DNA of 64,000 bases, taken from assembly GCF_002355435.1 (NCBI RefSeq), contig NZ_AP017313.1, forward strand, positions 3,224,001-3,288,000, written 5' to 3'. A model generated the notes under the pieces. It was given only the letters and a program-made list of their open reading frames with translations, ran no database searches and had not been told where the DNA came from. Positions 36,953 to 47,877 of this stretch are shown here, in pieces. The stretch's first letter is position 1. Each line of letters starts with the position of its first letter. A program made the position numbers and the translations under genes. The DNA comes from Mucilaginibacter gotjawali (GTDB lineage: Bacteria; Bacteroidota; Bacteroidia; Sphingobacteriales; Sphingobacteriaceae).

Positions 36953-37735
36953 ATGGCAATAATAACTTTAACTACTGATTTGGGCGATAAAGATATTTAT
37001 CAGGCTGCCCTTAAAGGAAGTATCCTTAAATTATTGCCCACGGTAAACATTGTTGACATTACCAACAGTGTTGCCGCCTACAATATTCAGCAGGCAGCGT
37101 TCATTTTAAAAAACAGTTATTACTACTTCCCCGAGGATACCGTACACCTGATCGGTATCGATACGGTATATAACGAAGAAACCCGCTACCTGGCTATCAG
37201 GTACAAAAACCATTATTTTGTGGGCGCCGATAATGGCATATTCTCGCTGATGTTTGATACCGAACCGGAGGAAATATTTGAATTAAACATTATGCAGGAC
37301 CTTAAATTCCTGCATTTTCCGCTGGCTGATATCTTCGTGAAAGCTGCCTGCCACCTGGCCAATAATGGTAAACTTTCAGAAATTGGCCTTCGGGTAGATG
37401 AGATCGAGAAAAAAATGAACCTGCAGCCGGTTATCGAAAAAAACCTGATAAAAGGCGCCGTTATTTATATCGATTCCTTCCAGAATGTGATCACCAATAT
37501 TACGAAAGACTTTTTTACTTCTGTACAACAGGGGCGGCGGTTCCTGCTTTCTTTTAAACGTAACGAAACGATCAATCACCTGAGCTGGCATTATAATGAA
37601 GTGCCCGAAGGTGAAAAACTTTGCCTGTTCGGGATCAGCGACCACCTTGAGATCGCTATTAATAAGGGTAATGCCAGCGGGCTGCTTGGCCTTAACCTTG
37701 GCGACACGGTAGTTATTGATTTCCAGGATCAATAA
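36953..37735 (+). CDS. SAM hydroxide adenosyltransferase (DUF62 family)
   Basis: A 260-residue protein of the fluorinase/chlorinase fold whose common bacterial member uses hydroxide to hydrolyse S-adenosylmethionine to adenosine and methionine. Seen here are the start ITLTTDLGDKDIYQAALKGS, the Asp-rich DITNSVAAYNIQQAAFIL, and the C-terminal domain with IDSFQNVITNI. The halide-binding loop of fluorinases is not visible, so a halogenase is not supported. The reaction links to the SAM level that also controls the methionine operon. Confidence 0.85.
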   Translation: MAIITLTTDLGDKDIYQAALKGSILKLLPTVNIVDITNSVAAYNIQQAAFILKNSYYYFPEDTVHLIGIDTVYNEETRYLAIRYKNHYFVGADNGIFSLMFDTEPEEIFELNIMQDLKFLHFPLADIFVKAACHLANNGKLSEIGLRVDEIEKKMNLQPVIEKNLIKGAVIYIDSFQNVITNITKDFFTSVQQGRRFLLSFKRNETINHLSWHYNEVPEGEKLCLFGISDHLEIAINKGNASGLLGLNLGDTVVIDFQDQ

Positions 37736-37831
37736 CAGCTATTTTGCCCGACCATTTTCACCAGCATACAAATTCGTGCTAAATTCACAAAACCAATGCT
37801 TTCCAATCGTGTTAATCAACTACTATACAGC

Positions 37832-38356
37832 ATGGGAAAATATATTTTTTTTATCATTTTTATTTTATTGACGGTTGGCGCCCGCGCCCAACAAAAAAGC
37901 GATTCGCTTGCGTACCAGTTGCAACGGACAAAAATTAACGGTATGCTGGCGCAACGAACACAAAAATTTGGGCAGTACAGCGAGAGTTTGGCAATGCATA
38001 CCGGCATTTTTGGTCTTCAGACGAAAAAGGATATTCGCCGGTCGAATGATATTTTGATCGATATTATCAAAACAGATAATGATATTTATAAGCAATTAAA
38101 GATCCTGCTTGATTTCCGCGCGTTTCAGCAAACCCAGGTACAAACCCACTCATCAGAAGTTGAAGAAAGCAAAATCGGTTATATGACCACGATCAACAAG
38201 TTACGAAACGAGGTTGACCAGCTTAAAACAGCAGCACAAAAACAGGAAGCGGATGAAGAAAAAACAATCCGTGCTTTTATTCTGGCGCTGGCTGCGATGC
38301 TGGTTTTGGTTTTATTCCTTTCAACACGGCCACGAAAAGTAAAAGAGAAAGTTTGA
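37832..38356 (+). CDS. Membrane-anchored coiled-coil protein of unknown function
   Basis: A 174-residue protein with a signal peptide (YIFFIIFILLTVGARA-Q), a long central helix rich in Gln, Lys and Glu (about 30-145) likely to be a coiled coil, and one C-terminal membrane helix (about 147-165, FILALAAMLVLVLFL) followed by a basic tail. The topology is periplasmic with a C-terminal anchor. The start at 37832 is used because the signal peptide begins there; the ATG at 37796 would add twelve polar residues. It lies before the ABC exporter with a 100-nt gap and could be part of its transcript. Confidence 0.6.
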   Translation: MGKYIFFIIFILLTVGARAQQKSDSLAYQLQRTKINGMLAQRTQKFGQYSESLAMHTGIFGLQTKKDIRRSNDILIDIIKTDNDIYKQLKILLDFRAFQQTQVQTHSSEVEESKIGYMTTINKLRNEVDQLKTAAQKQEADEEKTIRAFILALAAMLVLVLFLSTRPRKVKEKV

Positions 38357-38457
38357 AACAATAATAAACACCTTCGGGAACAAAACCCGCCTGATTAAAA
38401 TGTTTATAGCCGTTAATCGTCCTATCTTTATAACAAAAGAAAATTTAAAACGATTCA

Positions 38458-40287
38458 ATGGCCCGAGGACGACTAAACAGCAGTAATAAACCCGAAGCTG
38501 AACTACCCAAAGCGAAATTAAACAAGGAAACTTTAACCAAGGTAAAACGCCTGTTGGCCTATATCCGGCCCTACAGGGGCATGTTTATAGCCGCTTTGTT
38601 TTTTTTGTTATTATCAAGTCTGGTAGGCCTGGCATTTCCCTCATTTATAGGTGCATTGATTGATACAGCTGGCGGCAAGCGAATTAAACCCGGTATTTTA
38701 CCCGGCACCATCAGTGGTATCTTAAGTTTGGCGCTGTTGGTATTGTTTTGCCAGGCCATTGTTTCCTTTTTCAGGATCTTATGGTTTGTAAACGTTGCCG
38801 AACGGTCACTGGCCGATATCCGGAGGGATACTTATTTTAAGCTGATCACCCTGCCGATGAATTTTTTCTCCAACCGCAGGGTTGGTGAATTGAACAGCCG
38901 CATTTCGGCCGATCTTTCGCAGATCCAGGATACATTGACGACCACAATTGCCGAAATGATCAGGCAAACGGTTTTATTAATAGGCGGTGTGGTTTTTATG
39001 GCTGTCGTTTCCATTAAACTAGCCATTGCGTTATTGGTACTATTGCCACCTCTAATTGTATTCGCTATATTCTTCGGGCGTTTTATCCGAAAAATATCCA
39101 AACAGGCCCAGGATAAACTGGCCGATTCAAATACCATTATTGAAGAAACATTACAGGGTATAGCCAATGTTAAAGCTTTTGTAAATGAAGCATTTGAGGC
39201 CGGCCGCTACGGTAAAAACATCAGGGAAGTTGCTGATATCGCCATCAAAGGCGCTAAATACCGGGGCGTATTTGTATCATTCATTGTTTTTTTCCTGTTT
39301 GGTGCTATTGTATCGATAGTTGGTTACGGTTGTATCCTGGTAAGCCATCATGAACTAAAAGTAGGCGAATTACTTCAGTTTGCCCTTTATGCAATGTACG
39401 TGGGCAGCGCAATGGGCAGCTTCCCCGATTTATATGCCAACATGCAAAAAGCAGTTGGGGCCAGCGAGCGCGTGCTGGAAATACTGGAGGAAACAGGCGA
39501 AGAAGTCTCGATCCGCGAAACAGATAATGTGATCAAACAAAAAATCGAAGGAAATCTTGCCTTTGATAACGTAATATTTGCATATCCATCGCGCCCGGAA
39601 ATTACAGTACTGAAAGGAATTTCATTTAAAGCCGATGCCGGGCAAAAGGTTGCCATCGTTGGCCCCAGCGGTTCCGGTAAATCAACCATGGCAGCTTTGA
39701 TATTGCAATTTTATCATCCGCAAAGCGGGTTTATTTCCTTTGATGGCAAACCATCCTATCAGTATTCACTTACCGATATCCGTAACCAGGTGGCCATCGT
39801 ACCTCAGGATGTGCTATTGTTTGGCGGATCGATACTGGAGAATATCGCTTACGGCAAATTAAGTGCCACTAAAGAGGAGATCATCCAGGCAGCCCAAAAG
39901 GCCAATGCGCACCAGTTTATTGATTCATTTCCCGAAAAATACGATACGATTGTGGGTGAACGCGGCGTAAAACTATCCGGCGGGCAGCGGCAGCGGATCG
40001 CAATAGCCCGCGCGCTGCTTAAAAATCCATCTATCCTTATCCTTGATGAAGCCACTTCCTCGCTCGACTCTGAATCAGAACGTTTGGTACAGGAGGCGCT
40101 GGAAGAATTGATGAAAGACCGTACTTCCATTATCATCGCCCACAGGCTTTCCACTATCCGCGAAGCGGATAAGATCATCGTGCTTGAAAAAGGAAAGATC
40201 ATTGAATCAGGCAACCACGCAGAACTGATCAGCAATGAATCCGGCTTATACCGCTATTTAAGCGGGCTGCAGTTTGAAATCGGGTAA
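38458..40287 (+). CDS. ABC exporter, fused permease and ATPase (MsbA-like)
   Basis: A 609-residue half-transporter. Six membrane helices (about 35-320) include the GxxF loops of a type IV exporter; the ATPase (about 355-600) has Walker A GPSGSGKST, the Q-loop QDVLLFGGSI, signature LSGGQRQRIAIARAL, Walker B ILILDEATSSLDSESE, and the H-loop IIAHRLSTI. The family exports lipids or drugs as a dimer. A run of direct and inverted repeats follows, and the last bases of the gene are repeated at 40391-40409. Confidence 0.9.
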   Translation: MARGRLNSSNKPEAELPKAKLNKETLTKVKRLLAYIRPYRGMFIAALFFLLLSSLVGLAFPSFIGALIDTAGGKRIKPGILPGTISGILSLALLVLFCQAIVSFFRILWFVNVAERSLADIRRDTYFKLITLPMNFFSNRRVGELNSRISADLSQIQDTLTTTIAEMIRQTVLLIGGVVFMAVVSIKLAIALLVLLPPLIVFAIFFGRFIRKISKQAQDKLADSNTIIEETLQGIANVKAFVNEAFEAGRYGKNIREVADIAIKGAKYRGVFVSFIVFFLFGAIVSIVGYGCILVSHHELKVGELLQFALYAMYVGSAMGSFPDLYANMQKAVGASERVLEILEETGEEVSIRETDNVIKQKIEGNLAFDNVIFAYPSRPEITVLKGISFKADAGQKVAIVGPSGSGKSTMAALILQFYHPQSGFISFDGKPSYQYSLTDIRNQVAIVPQDVLLFGGSILENIAYGKLSATKEEIIQAAQKANAHQFIDSFPEKYDTIVGERGVKLSGGQRQRIAIARALLKNPSILILDEATSSLDSESERLVQEALEELMKDRTSIIIAHRLSTIREADKIIVLEKGKIIESGNHAELISNESGLYRYLSGLQFEIG

Positions 40288-40749
40288 GGTGTGGACACGA
40301 TTTTTAAGATTGGAACGATTAAACAGGATGTAAGTTATATCGATCCTATAAATCTTTAAAATCCGGAAATTAAGATTATACCGGTATTTGAGCGGGGCAG
40401 TTTGAAATCAGCTGAGATTGTTACTACATAACTTTTAAGATTGGAACGATTAATTGAACCTGGTGTCATGTCAATCAAAAATCGACGTTCAGGCGCTATC
40501 AAAACAGCTTAAAATTACCGGGAGGGGGGTATGTAAAATAGTGTAAACCCCATTTTCTTGAAAAAACATCTAAAATTCTCATTATTAGATATTTATAAAA
40601 TGTAAATTTTAAAATGTGTAAACCCGATGTAAACCATTTTAATGCTTTTTTGCGTTAATTAAACTTGCAGATTGACGATTGGTCAATTTATGGTTGACAC
40701 GACACCAGGTTGTATCTATCTTATAAATCTTTAAAATCCGGAAATCGTG
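40261..40749. repeat. Direct and inverted 9-mer repeats behind the ABC exporter
   Basis: Two 9-mer arrays read GATTTTTAA, GATTGGAAC, GATTAAACA (from 40300) and again TTTTAAGATTGGAACGATTA at 40302 and 40433, offset 131 nt. The last 20 or so bases of the exporter gene (containing GCAGTTTGAAATC) are repeated at 40391-40409, offset 130 nt, with 2 nt lost. A word set CTTTAAAATCCGGAAAT recurs at 40349 and 40728, and AACCTGGTGTC/GACACCAGGTT forms a long-range inverted pair (about 40457 and 40698). The stretch is therefore a partial tandem duplication of a larger inverted array. Confidence 0.7.
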
Positions 40750-40803
40750 TTCAGACAATAACTCTTGATATATCTTCCCGTATAAATGCTCATATTTATA
40801 CCT
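40500..40803 (+). promoter_or_regulatory. Spacer with three TGTAAACC motifs before the GH-A gene
   Basis: GTGTAAACCC occurs at 40541-40550 and 40616-40625, and TGTAAACC again at 40628-40635, the first and last followed within a few bases by ATTTT. The repeats are direct and clustered, as for an operator. The rest is AT-rich; no promoter match close to the gene was found. Confidence 0.35.
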
Positions 40804-42474
40804 ATGATATTTCGCCTGAAAACTGCTTTAACCATTTCAGCCATTGTATTCCTTTGCAATTGCAATAACGAAAACTCCGAAGCTGACAGCATCGCCGTAA
40901 AAAATATCACGGCCGCGGTTACGCCCGATACCAACAAAATTAACCCGATCAACCAGCCCCAGCTCAATTACGTACGCCCCGGCACACCTGTTCCGTTAAA
41001 AAATATGTTTGGTATAAACGCTTACGAATGGAATTTTGAAGAGAATCCGGGTAGCCCTAATGACCGTAAACATATTTATGAGGATAATATGGCGCTGATC
41101 AAAACTTTCAGCGCGGTACGGCATTACCTTAACTGGAACCGGATGGAAGGCGGTAATAAAGGTGATTATTCTTTTAACCCGGCATTAAGCGGCGGCTGGG
41201 ACTATGACGTTATTTATGAACGTTGCAAACAGGATGGCATTTTAGTTTTGGCCGATCTGAAAAACATTCCGCAGTGGATGATCAACACCTACCCTGCCAT
41301 CTCTAAGGATAATGACAATGCCCCGGTAATTTATGGCAAAAGCCTGGAAGATCCGGCATCTTATATCGACCAGGCTAAAATGGCTTTTCAATTTGCGGCA
41401 AGGTATGGCTACAATAAAAACGTAGACAAGGCGCAAGTTAGGGTAGTTACCAAAAAACGATGGAACGATGATATTCCGAATCAGCCAAATATTGGCATGG
41501 GCCTGGTTAAATACATAGAGTGCGGCAATGAGCGTGACAGATGGTGGGGCGGCGATGAAACCCACCAGAACGCGGAACAGTATGCCGCTAACATGTCGGC
41601 TTTTTACGATGGCAATATGGGCAAACTGGGCCCGGATGCCGGGGTAAAAACAGCCGACCCTAATATGCAGGTGGTAATGGGCGGTTTGGCGTCAGCAGAC
41701 ATCAAATATGTGCAAAGGATGATCAACTGGTGCAAAATTCACCGGGGGTACAAAAAAGACGGCAGCATTAACCTTTGTTTTGATGTGATCAACTATCACT
41801 TGTACTCCAACAATGGGGACGTAAGGACGCACAAACGCGCCACAACGGGCATTGCGCCCGAATTATCGAACGACGGCAGCATCGCCAACGATTTTGTAAA
41901 ACTGGCCAGCAGCCTGCCCCAGCACCCGGAAGTGTGGCTGACAGAAACCGGCTACGATATTAACCAGGAAAGTTACCAAAAGGCTGAGTCCATTGGCAGC
42001 AAAACGATATTGCAGGACCAGGCGGACTGGATCTTAAGGACGTCATTGCTGTACATCCGCTACGGTATCAAACGCGTATTTTTTTACCAGTTGTTTGACG
42101 ATCATGCCGGCGGCACATCCCAGTATGCCACTTCCGGCCTGAATGAAGGTATTAAGCGGCGCCCCGCAGCTGACTATATTTTGCAAACCACCAAACTAAT
42201 GGGCGATTACAGCTATGTAAAAACCATCAGCAAGGACCCATTGGTTGACCAGTATACTTTGGGCAAAAAAACCATGTATGTACTTACGATCCCTGATGAA
42301 ACCGGCAGAAAGGGCATCTATACCCTTGACCTTGGCAAAGCCAAATCCGCCAATATTTATCACCCGAAAGCGGGTGCTGATGTGATGGAGAAAAGCCAGG
42401 TAAACACCATTAACGGTAAATTAAAAATTGACGTTACGGAGACGCCGGTGTTTGTGGAAGGGGCTTTGAAATAA
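40804..42474 (+). CDS. Secreted lipoprotein with a clan GH-A glycosidase-like barrel
   Basis: A 556-residue lipoprotein (lipobox VFLCNC at 17-20) followed by a TIM barrel. The GH-A pattern is present: acid/base in KYIECGNERDRWW (Asn-Glu), and the nucleophile in HPEVWLTETGYD. Sub-patterns VRHYLNWNRMEG and FDVINYHLYS also fit retaining beta-glycosidases of families such as GH39, GH5 and their relatives. The substrate cannot be read from sequence. The ATG at 40804 is used because the signal peptide begins there; 40786 would add six residues. No SusCD or sensor pair is next to it. Confidence 0.72.
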   Translation: MIFRLKTALTISAIVFLCNCNNENSEADSIAVKNITAAVTPDTNKINPINQPQLNYVRPGTPVPLKNMFGINAYEWNFEENPGSPNDRKHIYEDNMALIKTFSAVRHYLNWNRMEGGNKGDYSFNPALSGGWDYDVIYERCKQDGILVLADLKNIPQWMINTYPAISKDNDNAPVIYGKSLEDPASYIDQAKMAFQFAARYGYNKNVDKAQVRVVTKKRWNDDIPNQPNIGMGLVKYIECGNERDRWWGGDETHQNAEQYAANMSAFYDGNMGKLGPDAGVKTADPNMQVVMGGLASADIKYVQRMINWCKIHRGYKKDGSINLCFDVINYHLYSNNGDVRTHKRATTGIAPELSNDGSIANDFVKLASSLPQHPEVWLTETGYDINQESYQKAESIGSKTILQDQADWILRTSLLYIRYGIKRVFFYQLFDDHAGGTSQYATSGLNEGIKRRPAADYILQTTKLMGDYSYVKTISKDPLVDQYTLGKKTMYVLTIPDETGRKGIYTLDLGKAKSANIYHPKAGADVMEKSQVNTINGKLKIDVTETPVFVEGALK

Positions 42475-42597
42475 ATCAAAAACGCGTCTCAGAGAAGCCA
42501 TGCATAGCGTCTCTATATTATTTTAATCTAATTTTTTGTAGAAAGCCAATTTCTATAATTACATTAGTAATCGATTAAAACCTTAAACAATTTATCA

Positions 42598-43140
42598 ATG
42601 GAAAACCCGGCAACCTTACCCTCTCCATCGGTTGAACGATGCTATGCCTGTGCTAAAGAAGTGGCAAATGCCGATGTTTACTGCAACAATTGCGGCTATC
42701 CTTTAAAAGGAACAGAATGGGATCAAAAAAAATTTATCGGGAAGCAGAATGAGGTTGATATTAACCTTCCGGAATTTCAAAAACGGCTAACACATGCTGC
42801 CAACTCGTTTTATTACCTTGCAGGGGCGTTTATTGTTTACGGGCTTTTCTATTTCTTCATAAAAATGGATGATCCCGGCGTACTCAGTTTTGTGTTGCCC
42901 AATTTCATTTTGGCCATTGTATTTTTAGTACTTGGCGCTTATAGCAAAATAAAACCGCTTGCGTGTATCGTTTCCGGTTTGTGCTTATATATCATCGTGC
43001 TGGTTTTAAACGCTGTTGGCAATCCGGCATCAATAGCATCGGGGATAATTCTTAAAATAATAATCATCGGCTATTTGGTAAAAGGCATAAAATCTGCGCT
43101 TGAAATAGAAAAAATCAAAAAAGAAAACAACATATCCTGA
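42598..43140 (+). CDS. Zinc-ribbon membrane protein
   Basis: A 180-residue protein that starts with a zinc ribbon (C-x2-C, C-x2-C: CYACAKEVANADVYCNNCGYPL, residues 14-35), then a soluble part of 35 residues and four hydrophobic helices (about 70-165), ending in a charged tail. The ribbon is cytoplasmic by its position. The function is unknown. Only 4 nt separate its stop from the TTG start of the CPBP gene, so the two are co-translated; both start with a zinc ribbon, suggesting a common partner. Confidence 0.7.
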   Translation: MENPATLPSPSVERCYACAKEVANADVYCNNCGYPLKGTEWDQKKFIGKQNEVDINLPEFQKRLTHAANSFYYLAGAFIVYGLFYFFIKMDDPGVLSFVLPNFILAIVFLVLGAYSKIKPLACIVSGLCLYIIVLVLNAVGNPASIASGIILKIIIIGYLVKGIKSALEIEKIKKENNIS

Positions 43141-43144
43141 TCCT

Positions 43145-43903
43145 TTGCTACCGCTTGACGATGATCTTCCGGGAAAAAAGCCGTGTATCCAATGTGGTAC
43201 GCTCATCGCTTTGGACGGGAAATTTTGCAACCAATGCGGCGCCAGGCAATCGGCACAAAACGCAAACGCACCGGTAAACAGCTGGGGGCTGCTTCAGCAA
43301 GCCGGGTTGTTTTTTGGGATAGATATTATAGTTTGTGTTTTGGGGCAATTTGTTGAGGCACTGAAGACATTTTCGTTTTTCCTCTTTTCTGACATCGTAA
43401 TGGCCATCAGTGCTGTTTTATTTTTTAGTTTAAACTGGAAAGAAAACAAAAGCCTTTTAAAGTGGCATAACTTTTCATGGCAAAAATTAGCAGCTTACTG
43501 TGCAATAGCGATGGCCGCGCAGGTATTGGTGCATTATTCGGTCGATTGGCTCAACCTGGTCGTTTATTCAAAAGATGAAGATTACGTTCAACATTTAAAC
43601 GGGAGCTTTGCAGGCGGACTTTTAGTGGTATTCTTTACCGCCATTGCACCTGCTATTTTTGAAGAGTTGGGTTACCGGGGATACCTTTTACAAACTTTAT
43701 TAAAAATTGCCGATAAAGAACAGGCGGTTTACATCACCTCTTTCCTTTTTGCTATCATTCACATGAGTTTTCTTTCACTTTTCTGGCTCATCCCCTTCGC
43801 GCTTTTCCTGGGCTTTGTGCGGATAAAAGAAAACACCCTGTGGTACGGCGTATTTTTTCACTTCTGTTTTAATTTAACAGCCTGCATATTTGAGTTGCTT
43901 TAA
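43145..43903 (+). CDS. CPBP intramembrane metalloprotease with N-terminal zinc ribbon
   Basis: A 252-residue membrane protein. The N-terminus is a zinc ribbon (CIQCGTLIALDGKFCNQCG, residues 14-32); the membrane part has the CPBP/Abi motifs EELGYRGYLLQ (Glu-Glu) and FAIIHMSFLSLF (His), with a third His in FHFCFN near the end, the presumed zinc site. CPBP proteases include prenyl-protein processing enzymes and bacteriocin-immunity proteins. The start is a TTG at 43145: no ATG exists in frame between the preceding stop and the ribbon, and 4 nt separate it from the upstream gene. Confidence 0.82.
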   Translation: MLPLDDDLPGKKPCIQCGTLIALDGKFCNQCGARQSAQNANAPVNSWGLLQQAGLFFGIDIIVCVLGQFVEALKTFSFFLFSDIVMAISAVLFFSLNWKENKSLLKWHNFSWQKLAAYCAIAMAAQVLVHYSVDWLNLVVYSKDEDYVQHLNGSFAGGLLVVFFTAIAPAIFEELGYRGYLLQTLLKIADKEQAVYITSFLFAIIHMSFLSLFWLIPFALFLGFVRIKENTLWYGVFFHFCFNLTACIFELL

Positions 43904-43934
43904 AAGTGTTTATTTCCGCGTTTTTTGCATGATT

Positions 43935-44006
43935 TTGCAAAATTCGGTGTAATCAACACAACAAATCGGTGTAATCATAATTACTAATCGGTGAAATCCC
44001 CTTAAA
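43935..44006. repeat. Repeats of AATCGGTGTAATC before lepA
   Basis: The words ATTCGGTGTAATCA, AATCGGTGTAATCA and AATCGGTGAAATC occur 22-25 nt apart. The spacing is longer than in the other arrays, and no reverse-complement arm is seen. Confidence 0.5.
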
Positions 44007-44010
44007 ATGC

Positions 44011-44018
44011 TATTTTTG
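44011..44018 (+). promoter_or_regulatory. -7 promoter element (TATTTTTG) of lepA
   Basis: An exact TAnnTTTG match. The ATG at 44026 follows after 7 nt, so the mRNA would be leaderless or nearly so. Confidence 0.5.
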
Positions 44019-44025
44019 CGGATCA

Positions 44026-45813
<1,788 letters not shown>

Positions 45814-45814
45814 A

Positions 45815-45899
45815 CGTGAGATATGAGATTTGAGATATGAGACAAAACGCTATATCAAAAATCTCACATCTCACATCTCACATCTCACATCTCACATCT
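45815..45899. repeat. Inverted array of GAGATAT 7-mers filling the lepA-folD spacer
   Basis: The left arm carries GAGATAT, GAGATTT, GAGATAT; the right arm is five almost identical CTCACAT heptamers up to 5 nt before the folD ATG. The repeat runs from 2 nt after the lepA stop, so the whole spacer is the element. Confidence 0.85.
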
Positions 45900-45903
45900 A
45901 AAA

Positions 45904-46785
45904 ATGGAATTACTCGACGGAAAATACGTATCAGAAAAAGTTAAGGTTGAAATAGCGGCCGAGGCTGCTAAAATACTGGCAAGAACCGGCCGCAAACCTC
46001 ATCTGGTGGCTGTACTGGTTGGCCACGATGGCGGCAGTGAAACTTATGTGGCCAGCAAAATGAAAAACTGCGAAGCTGTCGGCTTTAAATCATCTTTGGT
46101 GCGATATGAAGGTGATGTTAGCGAAGAGGAACTATTGAACAAAGTAGCCGAACTGAATGCGGATGCTGATATCGACGGCATCATTGTGCAATTACCCCTC
46201 CCAAAACATATCGACCCGGAAAAAGTAACGGAGAAAATTGATCACCGCAAAGATGTCGATGGCTTCCACCCTATTAATTTAGGCCGGATGCAGCGTAATT
46301 TGCCTTCTTTTATCCCCGCCACACCTTACGGCATCACCCTGATGTTGAAGGAATATAATATTGAAACCTCGGGCAAACACTGCGTGGTGGTGGGCCGCAG
46401 CAATATCGTTGGCTCGCCGATGAGCATTTTAATGGCGCGTAATACCTACCCGGGCAATTGCACCGTTACCGTTTGCCATAGCCGCACGCCTGATATCAAA
46501 AAATTCACGCTTGATGCCGACATCTTGATCGTTGCCATCGGTAAAAAGAACTTTATAACCGCAGATATGGTAAAAGAAGGCGTTGTTGTTATAGATGTCG
46601 GAATGAACCGCGAAACCTCCACCCTCACCAAATCAGGTTTTAAACTTTTTGGTGACGTTGATTTTGAAGGAGTATCCCAAAAAGCTTCCTGGATAACCCC
46701 GGTACCAGGTGGTGTAGGGTTGATGACCATTATTGGTTTGCTGAAAAACACCCTTGCATCCGCGAATAAACAGGTTTACCCGTGA
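45904..46785 (+). CDS. folD: Methylenetetrahydrofolate dehydrogenase/cyclohydrolase
   Basis: A 293-residue bifunctional folate enzyme making 10-formyl-THF from methylene-THF. The catalytic Tyr and Lys are in [23 protein letters not shown] and [14 protein letters not shown] follow; the NADP motif is [17 protein letters not shown], and [14 protein letters not shown] ends the domain. Length is normal. The start is preceded at 4 nt by the last heptamer of a repeat, so the ribosome-binding region would be paired in the folded form. Confidence 0.95.
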   Translation: MELLDGKYVSEKVKVEIAAEAAKILARTGRKPHLVAVLVGHDGGSETYVASKMKNCEAVGFKSSLVRYEGDVSEEELLNKVAELNADADIDGIIVQLPLPKHIDPEKVTEKIDHRKDVDGFHPINLGRMQRNLPSFIPATPYGITLMLKEYNIETSGKHCVVVGRSNIVGSPMSILMARNTYPGNCTVTVCHSRTPDIKKFTLDADILIVAIGKKNFITADMVKEGVVVIDVGMNRETSTLTKSGFKLFGDVDFEGVSQKASWITPVPGGVGLMTIIGLLKNTLASANKQVYP

Positions 46786-46869
46786 AGAATTTAACTATTA
46801 ATGCTCTCCTATCGGGCGCTGTTTATGGTTTCGTTCAGAACACTCCAGGGTTTCGGCATGTAGAATCCC

Positions 46870-47418
46870 TTAAAACAGCGTACCCTGTAACAAAAAGAAG
46901 ATCCCGATGGCGGCGAAACCCATGCTGCCGATCCACAGCGCCTTTCGTTTGGTGATGATAGAAATTGCGCCTATCGCTATCGCTACCTGGAAGAGGGTTA
47001 CGCCACGTGCCAGGATCTTATGCTTGGCGACATGCTCGTCTGATTCCTTTTGCAGGGCTTTTGCTTCTTCACTGATTTTGGCCTGTTCGCGTTTATTGGC
47101 GCTTACTTTGGCGGTATCTTTAGCAGCCGGGGTTTTACCCATGGCGATGAGCAGGTTATTGGACGCGGCCAGCACCTCTGATTTAATGCCCTTCGCCTGG
47201 TAATAGGCCCACTGGTCGGATGATTTGATCTGCGCCAGCATAGCTTCGTCAGAATGGTCGCCCGCTAAAAGCCCGGTTATAGCGGCCAGCACGGCTATGA
47301 CCGCAGTAGTTAAAGCCACATACAGCACCCAGCGCTCTTTACCCTCCGAAAGGATGTGGTGCGCGTGCTCATTACTTTGTTCGTGGATATTTTCTGAATA
47401 GTTCTCTATTTCGCTCAT
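46870..47418 (-). CDS. DUF4337 family membrane protein
   Basis: A 182-residue protein. A polar N-terminus (about 1-28), one membrane helix (about 30-50, WVLYVALTTAVIAVLAAITGLLAG), a helical region of 80 residues with Lys/Glu/Ala, then two close helices (about 133-155 and 160-178). The sequence HSDEAMLAQIKSSDQWAYYQAKGIK is the hallmark of DUF4337. No activity is known for this family. It precedes a small gene of unknown function on the same strand. Confidence 0.85.
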   Translation of the reverse strand: MSEIENYSENIHEQSNEHAHHILSEGKERWVLYVALTTAVIAVLAAITGLLAGDHSDEAMLAQIKSSDQWAYYQAKGIKSEVLAASNNLLIAMGKTPAAKDTAKVSANKREQAKISEEAKALQKESDEHVAKHKILARGVTLFQVAIAIGAISIITKRKALWIGSMGFAAIGIFFLLQGTLF

Positions 47419-47469
47419 AAAATATTTTTATTTTGCTATTAAACCGGTATTAATTGAATTGTTGGGTAG

Positions 47470-47754
47470 CTATTGAAGAAGATCGGGGTCGGCCCCTTCA
47501 GGATCTTTGTAATATTTAATAAACTCGGCAACCTCTGCGGCTTCTTCATAGGTGAGTTCGCCGATACCGTCATAGGTCCATTCGCTCATATCCTCGTTAA
47601 AGGAAATATCCCCCATCCCTACTACGCCATCGCTTAACTTGTAAACACCAGTTGAATAGTAAACATCCCCCGGCAAAAGTTGGTTTACCGGAATAATTGT
47701 AAGGTGCACCGGACCATCCAGTGTATTAATATCATAACCTACCTGGTTTATCAT
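47470..47754 (-). CDS. Small protein of unknown function, 94 residues
   Basis: A short acidic protein with no signal peptide or membrane helix. It begins MINQVGYDINTLDGPVHLTIIPVNQLLPGDVYYSTGVYKL and ends in an acidic helix (EEAAEVAEFIKYYKDPEGADPDLLQ). The length and strand pattern suggest a small beta domain, perhaps a binding partner. It lies 51 nt upstream of the DUF4337 gene on the same strand and is probably transcribed with it. I do not recognise it. Confidence 0.6.
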   Translation of the reverse strand: MINQVGYDINTLDGPVHLTIIPVNQLLPGDVYYSTGVYKLSDGVVGMGDISFNEDMSEWTYDGIGELTYEEAAEVAEFIKYYKDPEGADPDLLQ

Positions 47755-47877
47755 GGCTTAATTGTTTAATGCAAAATGAGGTTTAATTTATCTGTTGTTT
47801 TGACGGATAAAGCTAAGAAATCTTAGTCAAAATTTTCAATTTATACCGAATCTAACAACAATAATAATAAGTTTGCA

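Noticed and set aside
36953..37735. Fluorinase or chlorinase
   Set aside because: The family match is to the common hydroxide-using SAM hydrolase; no halide loop is visible.
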